From: Nanobdellota archaeon
GTDB taxonomy: Archaea > Nanobdellota > Nanobdellia > Pacearchaeales > GW2011-AR1
Assembly (NCBI GenBank): GCA_018830845.1
Contig: JAHJRS010000092.1
Span: 1 to 5,153, forward strand
Reading direction: 5' to 3'
Length of the DNA stretch: 5,153 nt
The notes under the pieces are model-generated. The model was given only the letters and a program-made list of their open reading frames with translations. It did not search any database and was not told where the DNA came from. Made by a program: the position numbers and the translations under genes. Below are positions 1-5,142 of this stretch, piece by piece (positions within the stretch are counted from its first letter, which is position 1; each line of letters opens with the position of its first letter).

Positions 1-101
1 ACTTCTTTTTTAAAATGATTTATTGCCGCGGCAAGGTTTATTGCGGTCGTTGTTTTTCCAACCCCCCCCTTTCCAGAAGTGATTACAATCATTCTTTTCA
101 T
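1..101 (-). CDS. MinD/ParA-family ATPase, N-terminal fragment (runs off the left edge)
   Basis: Reading the minus strand from the ATG at 101-99 gives 33 complete codons before the window ends. They start MKRMIVITSGKGGVGKTT and continue as a helix rich in Ala. The deviant Walker A motif KGGVGKTT (residues 11-18) carries the signature lysine K11 before the P-loop, preceded by a hydrophobic strand (MIVIT). This is the hallmark of the SIMIBI-class MinD/ParA/Mrp ATPases, which dimerise on ATP and usually position cell-division machinery, DNA or other cargo at the membrane or nucleoid. Membership of the superfamily is firm. MinD versus ParA, Soj or an Mrp/ApbC-like scaffold cannot be decided without the rest. 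The start codon overlaps the stop of the upstream gene (ATGA, 101-98), which implies translational coupling. M4 is an alternative start. The P-loop codons contain a run of eight G. Confidence 0.9.
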   Translation of the reverse strand, partial: MKRMIVITSGKGGVGKTTTAINLAAAINHFKKE

Positions 102-538
102 TTGGATAGTCTCTTTTTTGTCATTTCAATGAAATTTTCAAGCATCTCTGCATATTCTTTTAATTTTTCAAGGTTAATGTTTACTTCTTCTCCCCTGAAA
201 AAAACTTTCAAGTTTACATTCTTCCTAAATTCACCGATTCTTTCAATTTTAAGGCTTTCTATTTTCCTAAGCATCATAAAAAAGTCCAGAGTTTTGAGTG
301 AGTTTGGATCTTTTTTGAATAATTTTTTGATTTCATCTATTCTTCCTATTGCATTCTCGGAAACGTCTTTTACCTTTCCTTTTTTTTGGGCATCCTTCAA
401 AATATGAAAAATGCATGTTTCTATCATTTTCCTCCATCGCAGGAGGAGATTCATGATAACATCACAAGTTTTAGTATATTTTAAACTAACATAAAGTAAA
501 TGATCCGCGCTTATCTTTTCCTGAATAATTTCTTCCAT
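98..538 (-). CDS. Unrecognised 146-residue helical protein, coupled to the MinD/ParA ATPase gene
   Basis: I do not recognise this family. The 146 residues are soluble, with no signal peptide or obvious membrane span, and rich in Lys and Glu. The pattern suggests a mainly helical fold: amphipathic helices over about 1-50 (including ADHLLYVSLKYTKT at 11-24 and RWRKMIE at 34-40), about 64-76 and 80-95. A short beta-hairpin-like stretch follows at about 108-121 (NLKVFFRGEEVNIN), then a C-terminal helix at 122-145. It is preferred over the opposite-strand reading frame because its composition is that of a normal protein. In addition, its TGA stop (100-98) shares bases with the ATPase start codon, as in a real operon. 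The ATG at 538 is the first in frame after an upstream stop. Deviant Walker A ATPases commonly work with a small partner encoded next door, so a partner or adaptor role is a reasonable inference, not a demonstrated one. Confidence 0.8.
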   Translation of the reverse strand: MEEIIQEKISADHLLYVSLKYTKTCDVIMNLLLRWRKMIETCIFHILKDAQKKGKVKDVSENAIGRIDEIKKLFKKDPNSLKTLDFFMMLRKIESLKIERIGEFRKNVNLKVFFRGEEVNINLEKLKEYAEMLENFIEMTKKRLSK

Positions 539-554
539 TTTTTCATTTGATCCG

Positions 555-565
555 TCGATTATCGA
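555..565. repeat. Short palindrome upstream of the 146-residue gene
   Basis: TCGAT and ATCGA form perfect 5-bp arms around a single central base (TCGATTATCGA). The site lies 17 bp upstream of the start codon at 538, between the TATA-like box and the ATG and near the predicted transcription start. This is where an archaeal repressor operator would sit, but the arms are short and chance is possible. Confidence 0.3.
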
Positions 566-573
566 TTTTGCGC

Positions 574-582
574 AAATTTATC
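574..582 (-). promoter_or_regulatory. TATA-like box, possible promoter of the 146-residue gene and ATPase operon
   Basis: The minus strand reads GATAAATTT here, centred about 40 bp before the ATG at 538. With an archaeal offset of about 26 bp the transcript would start near 552 and carry a leader of about 13 nt with no Shine-Dalgarno sequence. This differs from the other promoters in the window, which are placed for leaderless starts. A second candidate on the same strand is TTATAAAAA at 619-627, which would give a leader of about 60 nt. The choice between them is uncertain. Confidence 0.35.
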
Positions 583-605
583 CTTTCATCAGAGAAGTTT
601 TTTAG

Positions 606-621
606 AAAGGCTCAAACCTTT
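606..621. repeat. Small inverted repeat in the nac / 146-residue-gene gap
   Basis: AAAGG (606-610) and CCTTT (617-621) flank a 6-base loop. Read on the plus strand the second arm continues into five T (619-623), resembling a weak terminator, but no plus-strand gene ends here. On the minus strand it begins 12 bases past the nac stop with no T-tract after it. The T/A-rich arm also overlaps promoter-like sequence, so a role as nac terminator is doubtful. Confidence 0.2.
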
Positions 622-633
622 TTATAACTATTC

Positions 634-966
634 TCATGAAGAAAGTTCTAATATTGCTTCAGCAAGATCTTTTGTTTTTTCGAGTGTTTTTTTTGCTTCT
701 TTTTCTGAGCATCCCGTTTTTTCAACAATGGTTTTAATGTCTTCTTCTGAAACTTCAATTTCACCTGCCGATTCTTCAATTTCCCCCGAAATTTGAAAGC
801 TGGTTTGTCCCTGAACTTTTACTTTCAGAACAGATGGATTTTTTACAGTAATTGTTACTCCGTCCTTTTTTTCAATTAGGACCTTTTTCGCATCAACTTC
901 TTCCTGGGCAATTCCCATCTTTTTCATCATGCCCTGCATTTGCTTCGGGTTGATTCCACCAAACAT
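634..966 (-). CDS. nac: Archaeal nascent polypeptide-associated complex protein (NAC)
   Basis: This 110-residue protein matches archaeal NAC in length and layout. The N-terminus MFGGINPKQMQGMMKKMGI (1-19) is the typical archaeal Met-rich leader. The NAC beta-barrel dimerisation domain follows at about 22-63, with the core pattern VTITVKNPSVLKVKVQGQ (37-54) and FQISGE. An acidic linker then leads to a C-terminal UBA domain (about 72-110) that ends in the DLAEAILEL helix. NAC binds the ribosome near the exit tunnel and contacts emerging chains; the archaeal form is a homodimer of this alpha-type subunit. The ATG at 966 directly follows the TAA of the Sec61-beta gene with no intervening base. 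The two are therefore almost certainly cotranscribed, and ribosomes may reinitiate here. An AGGT lies just before the start but overlaps the upstream coding end, so it is only a weak ribosome-binding site. Confidence 0.95.
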   Translation of the reverse strand: MFGGINPKQMQGMMKKMGIAQEEVDAKKVLIEKKDGVTITVKNPSVLKVKVQGQTSFQISGEIEESAGEIEVSEEDIKTIVEKTGCSEKEAKKTLEKTKDLAEAILELSS

Positions 967-1128
967 TTAACCTAAGAAAAAGCCAATTCCAATCCTCAAT
1001 GCAACTATAAGGATAATAAAAGCAACAATGTGTGTTGGTTTTAGCATAAATTTACTTGCATACTCTTCTTTGTAATTTACTAATCCCCCAAATCCCGATG
1101 GCAGACTAAATCCGGTACTTTCAGACAT
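967..1128 (-). CDS. secG: Sec61-beta subunit of the archaeal preprotein translocase
   Basis: The 53-residue product starts MSESTGFSLP. A conserved cytosolic segment follows (about 9-30: LPSGFGGLVNYKEEY, then FMLKP), then one C-terminal membrane span (about 32-52, THIVAFIILIVALRIGIGFF). This is the layout of archaeal Sec61-beta: a tail-anchored accessory subunit of the SecY/Sec61 channel with its N-terminus in the cytosol. Sec61-beta is usually about 50-60 residues. A longer frame begins at 1176 but would add 16 residues (MAFHKTFLYLYGFYLF) whose codons contain the TATA box at 1151-1158. That box sits about 26 bp before the ATG at 1128, so the shorter start on a leaderless mRNA is chosen. The gene is followed directly by nac, linking membrane insertion with nascent-chain handling. 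It is divergent from valS across 85 bp. Confidence 0.85.
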   Translation of the reverse strand: MSESTGFSLPSGFGGLVNYKEEYASKFMLKPTHIVAFIILIVALRIGIGFFLG

Positions 1129-1150
1129 GAACAAATAAAATCCGTACAAG

Positions 1151-1158
1151 TATAAAAA
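1151..1158 (-). promoter_or_regulatory. TATA box for the Sec61-beta / nac operon
   Basis: The minus strand reads AAAACCTTTTTATACTTG, with TTTTTATA as the box and the upstream A-rich bases as a possible TFB-recognition (BRE) element. Its centre is about 26 bp before the ATG at 1128, the spacing expected if transcription starts at the start codon. This fixes the Sec61-beta start and implies a leaderless mRNA. Confidence 0.65.
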
Positions 1159-1183
1159 GGTTTTGTGAAATGCCAATCATACA

Positions 1184-1194
1184 TTTTTTAAATT
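1184..1194 (+). promoter_or_regulatory. TATA box for valS
   Basis: TTTTTTAAATT is centred about 25 bp before the valS ATG at 1214, so transcription should begin at or next to the start codon (leaderless). No purine-rich ribosome-binding site precedes the ATG. This box and the Sec61-beta box lie about 25 bp apart in the divergent intergenic region, so the two preinitiation complexes could interfere with each other. Confidence 0.6.
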
Positions 1195-1213
1195 CCATTC
1201 CTTTATTTGAGTC

Positions 1214-3544
1214 ATGGAAGATTTCGGAATTTTGAAAAGAGAAAAAAAGTGGCAGGAATTCTGGGAAAAGGAGAAAATTTTCAAAACGAAAAACATTTCT
1301 TCTAAGGAAATTTTCTCAATAGACACGCCTCCTCCGACCCTTTCAGGAAAAATTCACCTTGGACATGCCTTCAGTTATTCTCAACAGGATTTTATTGCGA
1401 GATTTATGAGAATGTCCAGGGGGAATATTTTTTATCCTTTCGGAACTGATGACAATGGACTCCCTACGGAAAGATTGGTTGAAAAATTGAAAAATGTCAA
1501 AAGTGTCAACATGTCCCGGACCGAATTCATTAAATTATGCCTTGAAACTCTAAAAGAGGAAAGACCTTTATTTGTTAATGACTGGAAGCGTCTTGGGATT
1601 TCTTGTGACTTTTCAAAAATTTATTCCACAATTGACCCTCTGGTTCAAAAAGTCTCTCAAAAATCTTTCATTGATTTATATAATAAAGGGCACATATACA
1701 AAAAAAGCTATCCCACGATTTGGTGCCCTGAGTGCCAAACTTCAATTGCTCAGGCGGAGCTTGAAGATAAAGCGATGCTCGGAAAATTTTTAACATTAAA
1801 ATTCGAGGTTGAAGGAAAAGAATTTCTTATTGCAACAACTCGTCCTGAACTTCTTTACGCATGTGTTGCAATTTTTGTAAATCCCCGTGACAAAAGATAT
1901 CTCAAGCTTGCAGGAAAGAAAGCATTAGTGCCTCTTTTTAATTTTAAAGTTCCAATAATTGCGGATAATTCCGCGCAAATGGATAAGGGAACGGGTGCTT
2001 TGATGGTTTGTTCCTATGGGGATAAATATGATGTTGAAGCAATAGGGAGGCATAAACTGAAACCAAAAAATGTTATAGAAAAAAATGGAAGGGTGAAGAT
2101 CTCAGGATATGAGGGGTTAAAGGTTAAGGAAGCAAGAAAAAAAATTATTGAAGAGTTAAATAAAAAAGGACTGATAAAAAATCAGGAAGAAATTACTCAT
2201 TCAGTGAATGTTCATGATAAATGCGGAACGGAGATTGAATTTGTCGATTCTCCTCAATGGTTTATTAAAATAATAGACAAGAAAAAAGAATTTTTGAAGC
2301 AAGGTTCAAAAGTTAAGTGGTATCCTGAGTTTATGAAAAAAAGATATGACAATTGGGTGGAGGGTCTTGAGTGGGATTGGTCAATTTCACGTAACAGGCA
2401 TTTTGGAATTCCAATCCCTGTTTGGGAGTGTGCGAAATGCGGAGAGATTGTTATGCCAACTGAAAAAGAACTTCCGGTTGATCCTCTTGAATCAAAAAAA
2501 TTTTGTCCAAAATGCAAAACCGAAATGACCCCTGAAAAAATGGTTTTGGATACCTGGGCAACTTCCTCACTTACTCCTCAGATTGCTTCGGATTTGTTTG
2601 GAGGGAAAGTAAAAATTCCTTTTTCGCTTAGGCCAAATGCACATGATATAATCAGAACATGGGCATTTTATACTATTGTTAAAGCTTACTTTCATGAGGG
2701 AAAAATTCCGTGGAATGAAATTATAATTTCAGGAGTAGTCTCTCTTCACGGAGAGAAAATGAGCAAGTCAAAAGGAAATGTTGTAGAACCAAGTTATGTT
2801 TTAGAAAAGTATGGGGCAGATGCATTAAGATTTTGGGCAGCAGGTTCAAAATTGGGTTATGATCTTGATTATCGGGAAAAGGATTTAGTTACAGGACAAA
2901 AACTCGTTAAAAAATTATTAAATGCATCCAGATTTGTTTTTATGAATTTAAAAAATTATGATGGAAAAAAGAAACCAAAAAAATTAGAATCGCTTGATGA
3001 TTTGTTCCTAAAAAAATTAAATTCTGTTGTAAAAGAAGTTACAAAATCTTTTGAGGATTATGATTATTCTACTGCAAGACAGGAATTTGAGAAATTTTTC
3101 TGGAGAGACTTCTGTGATAACTATCTTGAAATTGTAAAAAAAAGGGTTTATCAAGGAAAAGGGGACAAAAAACTTTCAGCCCAGTATTCTCTTTACAAAA
3201 GCCTCTTGGCAATTTTAAAATTAATTGCTCCGATAATGCCTTTTATTACTGAAGAAATTTATCAGGAAAATTTCAAAAAGTTTGAAAAGGGCAAATCGAT
3301 TCACGTGAGCAAGTGGCCGCTTTTTGGAAAAGTTAAAGATTTTTCAGGTTGGGAGATTATAATAAAAAATATTTCAAATGTTAGGAAGGAAAAAAATGAG
3401 AATAAAATTTCTTTGAGTTCTCCTGTGGGGGTTATTGAAACCCCTGACTATAAATTTTTGAAGAAATATGAAGAAGATTTTCTTTCTGTTTCTGGGTCGA
3501 AAGCATTTAGAGCAGGAAAAGAATTCAAAGTTGAATTTATATAA
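1214..3544 (+). CDS. valS: Valyl-tRNA synthetase (archaeal type)
   Basis: This class Ia synthetase attaches valine to tRNA-Val and should clear misactivated threonine. The Rossmann catalytic core carries the HIGH motif as HLGH (48-51), GTDDNGLPTE (77-86), WDWSISRNRHFGIP (387-400), DTWATSSLTPQI (446-457) and KMSKS (515-519). The CP1 editing domain (about 190-335) has ATTRPE (207-212) and GTGALMVCSYGDKYDVE (259-275). The last is the archaeal form, where bacterial enzymes have a TPAHD-like stretch. Likely zinc sites are CPEC (171-174) with H334/C337, and C406/C409 with C431/C434. The anticodon-binding helical domain covers about 590-705, with IAPIMPFITEEIY at 671-683. The protein then ends in a short alpha/beta tail with no long C-terminal coiled coil. 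At 776 residues it is shorter than the roughly 850-900 common for archaeal ValRS, but all catalytic motifs are intact. The TATA box at 1184 supports a leaderless start at 1214. Confidence 0.97.
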   Translation: MEDFGILKREKKWQEFWEKEKIFKTKNISSKEIFSIDTPPPTLSGKIHLGHAFSYSQQDFIARFMRMSRGNIFYPFGTDDNGLPTERLVEKLKNVKSVNMSRTEFIKLCLETLKEERPLFVNDWKRLGISCDFSKIYSTIDPLVQKVSQKSFIDLYNKGHIYKKSYPTIWCPECQTSIAQAELEDKAMLGKFLTLKFEVEGKEFLIATTRPELLYACVAIFVNPRDKRYLKLAGKKALVPLFNFKVPIIADNSAQMDKGTGALMVCSYGDKYDVEAIGRHKLKPKNVIEKNGRVKISGYEGLKVKEARKKIIEELNKKGLIKNQEEITHSVNVHDKCGTEIEFVDSPQWFIKIIDKKKEFLKQGSKVKWYPEFMKKRYDNWVEGLEWDWSISRNRHFGIPIPVWECAKCGEIVMPTEKELPVDPLESKKFCPKCKTEMTPEKMVLDTWATSSLTPQIASDLFGGKVKIPFSLRPNAHDIIRTWAFYTIVKAYFHEGKIPWNEIIISGVVSLHGEKMSKSKGNVVEPSYVLEKYGADALRFWAAGSKLGYDLDYREKDLVTGQKLVKKLLNASRFVFMNLKNYDGKKKPKKLESLDDLFLKKLNSVVKEVTKSFEDYDYSTARQEFEKFFWRDFCDNYLEIVKKRVYQGKGDKKLSAQYSLYKSLLAILKLIAPIMPFITEEIYQENFKKFEKGKSIHVSKWPLFGKVKDFSGWEIIIKNISNVRKEKNENKISLSSPVGVIETPDYKFLKKYEEDFLSVSGSKAFRAGKEFKVEFI

Positions 3545-3545
3545 A

Positions 3546-3555
3546 TTTTTAAAAA
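3546..3555 (+). promoter_or_regulatory. TATA box for the 132-residue gene, directly after the valS stop
   Basis: TTTTTAAAAA begins two bases after the valS TAA (3542-3544) and is centred about 26 bp before the ATG at 3577. This is the leaderless spacing seen for valS and prf1, so the 132-residue gene probably has its own promoter although only 32 bp separate it from valS. The T-run could also help terminate valS transcription. Confidence 0.55.
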
Positions 3556-3576
3556 GTCTCTTTATTTTAAAATTAA

Positions 3577-3975
3577 ATGGAATGGGTTGCAAGATTTTAT
3601 TATAATGAAACAAAGTTTCCAGGTTACAAAGTCAAGACTTACAAAGGGAGTATAATAATTGATACTTCATTTTATGATTTTATTCATGGCATAAAAACAA
3701 GAAATTACTTTATTTTGGATCCTGCTGAGGGAAATTACCCTTTACCTCATGGGTTAGAAGTTTTGAATCTTGGGAGGAGGGATAATAATAAGGATGAACT
3801 TAAAGAAATTTTTTCCTCTGTTTTTTCAAATGACAAATTTTTTCCTGAATCTGTTTCTTGTAAAGATAGGAGAAATTACAGGCTCGTTGAAGAAGTTCTG
3901 AAAGAAAAAAGGCCCGATAAAAATTTATCAGATACCCTTGTTGAAAAACTCTTTAATAGGCATATTCTTGATTAA
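3577..3975 (+). CDS. Unrecognised 132-residue soluble protein between valS and prf1
   Basis: I do not recognise this family and assign no function. The protein is soluble, with no membrane span or signal peptide. It is rich in aromatic residues (ten Phe and eight Tyr) and has one cysteine (C95). The first half looks strand-rich: VARFYYNETKF (4-14), YKVKTYKGSIIID (17-29), NYFILDPAEGNYPLPHG (43-59) and LEVLNLGRRD (60-69). The second half is helical and charged (about 71-82, 98-112 and 117-128) and ends LFNRHILD. Base and codon composition match the neighbours, so there is no sign of recent transfer. The ATG at 3577 is supported by the TATA box about 26 bp upstream. The overlapping minus-strand frame at 3374-3613 is a shadow. 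Its position between a tRNA synthetase and a release factor hints at translation, but separate promoters make that weak evidence. Confidence 0.8.
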   Translation: MEWVARFYYNETKFPGYKVKTYKGSIIIDTSFYDFIHGIKTRNYFILDPAEGNYPLPHGLEVLNLGRRDNNKDELKEIFSSVFSNDKFFPESVSCKDRRNYRLVEEVLKEKRPDKNLSDTLVEKLFNRHILD

Positions 3976-3982
3976 CCCCAAA

Positions 3983-3991
3983 AATTTAAAA
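3983..3991 (+). promoter_or_regulatory. TATA box for prf1 (aRF1)
   Basis: The 38-bp gap before prf1 reads CCCCAAAAATTTAAAACAC across its first half. The box AATTTAAAA is centred about 27 bp before the ATG at 4014. Transcription should therefore start at the start codon, giving a leaderless mRNA. CTCCTCC just downstream (3994-4000) is pyrimidine-rich, the opposite of a Shine-Dalgarno sequence. Confidence 0.6.
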
Positions 3992-4013
3992 CACTCCTCC
4001 ATCTTATTTTAAT

Positions 4014-5108
4014 ATGGCATTACAACAACTTACGAAAGCTGAACTTGAAGAATTTATTGAAAAGATGAAATCCCACAGGGGGAGGGCAACTGAACTAATT
4101 TCTGTTTATATTCCCGCAGGGTATGATGTTAACGCAGTTCAGCGTCAGCTTGAGGCGGAAAAATCAACCGCAAAGAACATTAAATCAACTTCAACCAGAA
4201 AGAATGTTTCGGATTCACTTGACAAAATTGTAAGAATTTTAAAAGAGTACAAAATGACTCCCAAAAAAGGGATGGCTATTTTTGCGGGGGAGGTGAGTCC
4301 TGTTGAGGGCCAGTCGGATATTCAAAGCTGGGAAATTGAACCTCCTGAAGAAGTTGGAGTCAGGCTTTATAGATGCGATAAGGAATTTGTTCTTGAACCT
4401 TTGGAGTCAATGACGGAAGTTTCTGAAATTTATGCTCTTCTTGTGATGGACAGAAAAGAGGCGACGATAGGACAGCTTGTTGGCAAAAGAATAGAAGTTT
4501 TACAAAAAATGACTTCGGGCATTCCTTCAAAAGTTCGTGCAGGAGGCCAGAGTTCCCAGAGGTTTCACAGAATTACAGAGGGACTTACTAAAGATTTTTA
4601 CAAAAGAATTGCTGATGAAATGAAAAGTTTGTTTTATGAGGAATCTAAACTTAAAGGCATTTTAATTGGGGGACCGGTTCCGACAAAAAATGAGTTTGTC
4701 GACGAAGAATACCTTCCGACAAAACTTAGGACAAAAGTAATAGGAGTAAAAGACCAGGGAGACACTTCAGAGTCTGGCCTTCAGGAACTTGTGGGATTAA
4801 GCCAGGATATTTTGGCAAATCAGGAAATAATTTACGAAAAAAAACTTCTTGAAAAGTTTTTTAACAGCCTTGGAAAAGACCCAAAGATGACTCCTTACAA
4901 ATTTGATGATGTCAAAAAAGCTCTTCAGTTTGGTGCAGTTGATGTTTTAATAATCTCAAAAGATTTTGATAAAGTCAAGGCCAAGGAATTAAAAATGATT
5001 GCTGAACAGATGGGAACAACTATTGAAACTGTTTCGACAGAAACTGATGAAGGAGATCAATTTAACAAGCTTTCTGGTATTGGTGCAATACAGAGGTTTG
5101 GTATTTGA
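4014..5108 (+). CDS. prf1: Peptide chain release factor aRF1 (archaeal eRF1 homologue), compact form
   Basis: aRF1 reads all three stop codons in the ribosomal A site and triggers release of the finished chain. Domain 1 (about 1-133) carries the stop-codon recognition elements NIKS (55-58) and YxCxxxF as YRCDKEF (119-125). The GTx element is ATE (25-27), so the usual glycine is alanine. Domain 2 (about 134-268) contains the catalytic GGQ (177-179) in the context SKVRAGGQSSQRF. Domain 3 (about 269-364) keeps the core FGAVDVLIIS (306-315), GTTIETVSTETDEGDQF (334-350) and the GIGAIQRFG ending. It lacks the minidomain normally inserted between these blocks. That loss explains the length of 364 residues against about 410-420 in most archaea. 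C121 is the only cysteine, so no zinc ribbon is possible. The ATG at 4014 fits the upstream TATA box. No partner factor (aEF1-alpha or ABCE1) is encoded in the window. Confidence 0.96.
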   Translation: MALQQLTKAELEEFIEKMKSHRGRATELISVYIPAGYDVNAVQRQLEAEKSTAKNIKSTSTRKNVSDSLDKIVRILKEYKMTPKKGMAIFAGEVSPVEGQSDIQSWEIEPPEEVGVRLYRCDKEFVLEPLESMTEVSEIYALLVMDRKEATIGQLVGKRIEVLQKMTSGIPSKVRAGGQSSQRFHRITEGLTKDFYKRIADEMKSLFYEESKLKGILIGGPVPTKNEFVDEEYLPTKLRTKVIGVKDQGDTSESGLQELVGLSQDILANQEIIYEKKLLEKFFNSLGKDPKMTPYKFDDVKKALQFGAVDVLIISKDFDKVKAKELKMIAEQMGTTIETVSTETDEGDQFNKLSGIGAIQRFGI

Positions 5109-5131
5109 TTATATCTTTTCTGAAAACTAAA

Positions 5132-5142
5132 TTATTATAAAG
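5132..5142 (+). promoter_or_regulatory. TATA-like box for a gene beyond the right edge
   Basis: The 45 bases after the prf1 stop hold TTATTATAAAG, with TTATAAAG centred near 5138. By the spacing seen at the other plus-strand genes, a start codon would lie near 5164-5166, about 12 bases outside the window. No clear terminator hairpin follows prf1; only a short pyrimidine run (TCTTTTCT, 5114-5121) is present. Confidence 0.4.

Noticed and set aside
15..407. 130-codon open frame on the plus strand
   Set aside because: It is antisense to the 146-residue gene and the ATPase start. Its Ser/Phe/Leu-rich product is the typical complement of Lys/Glu-rich coding sequence, while the minus-strand P-loop protein is unmistakable.
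606..623. Intrinsic terminator from the AAAGG/CCTTT hairpin with a T-run
   Set aside because: The T-run follows only on the plus strand, where no gene ends. The stem is five pairs, and the same bases look promoter-like.
539..633. Possible C/D-box RNA, from CTGATGA on the minus strand at about 588-594
   Set aside because: The first base departs from the RTGATGA box C consensus, and I found no CTGA box D at a suitable distance or terminal stem.
636..737. 33-codon hydrophobic plus-strand frame (starts MKKVLILLQQ) downstream of the TTTTTATA at 619
   Set aside because: It is antisense to the nac 3' end, where Lys/Glu codons give Phe/Leu on the complement. Its ATG is only about 13 bp from the box centre, too close for that promoter.
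1572..2528. Open frames at 1572-1793 (+), 2254-2517 (-) and 2346-2528 (+)
   Set aside because: All lie wholly within valS in other frames. The valS frame carries uninterrupted family motifs through the same bases.
3374..3613. 79-codon minus-strand open frame across the valS end
   Set aside because: It covers the valS C-terminus and the start of the 132-residue gene, has a low-complexity Phe/Lys/Asn-rich product, and has no promoter of its own that I can see.
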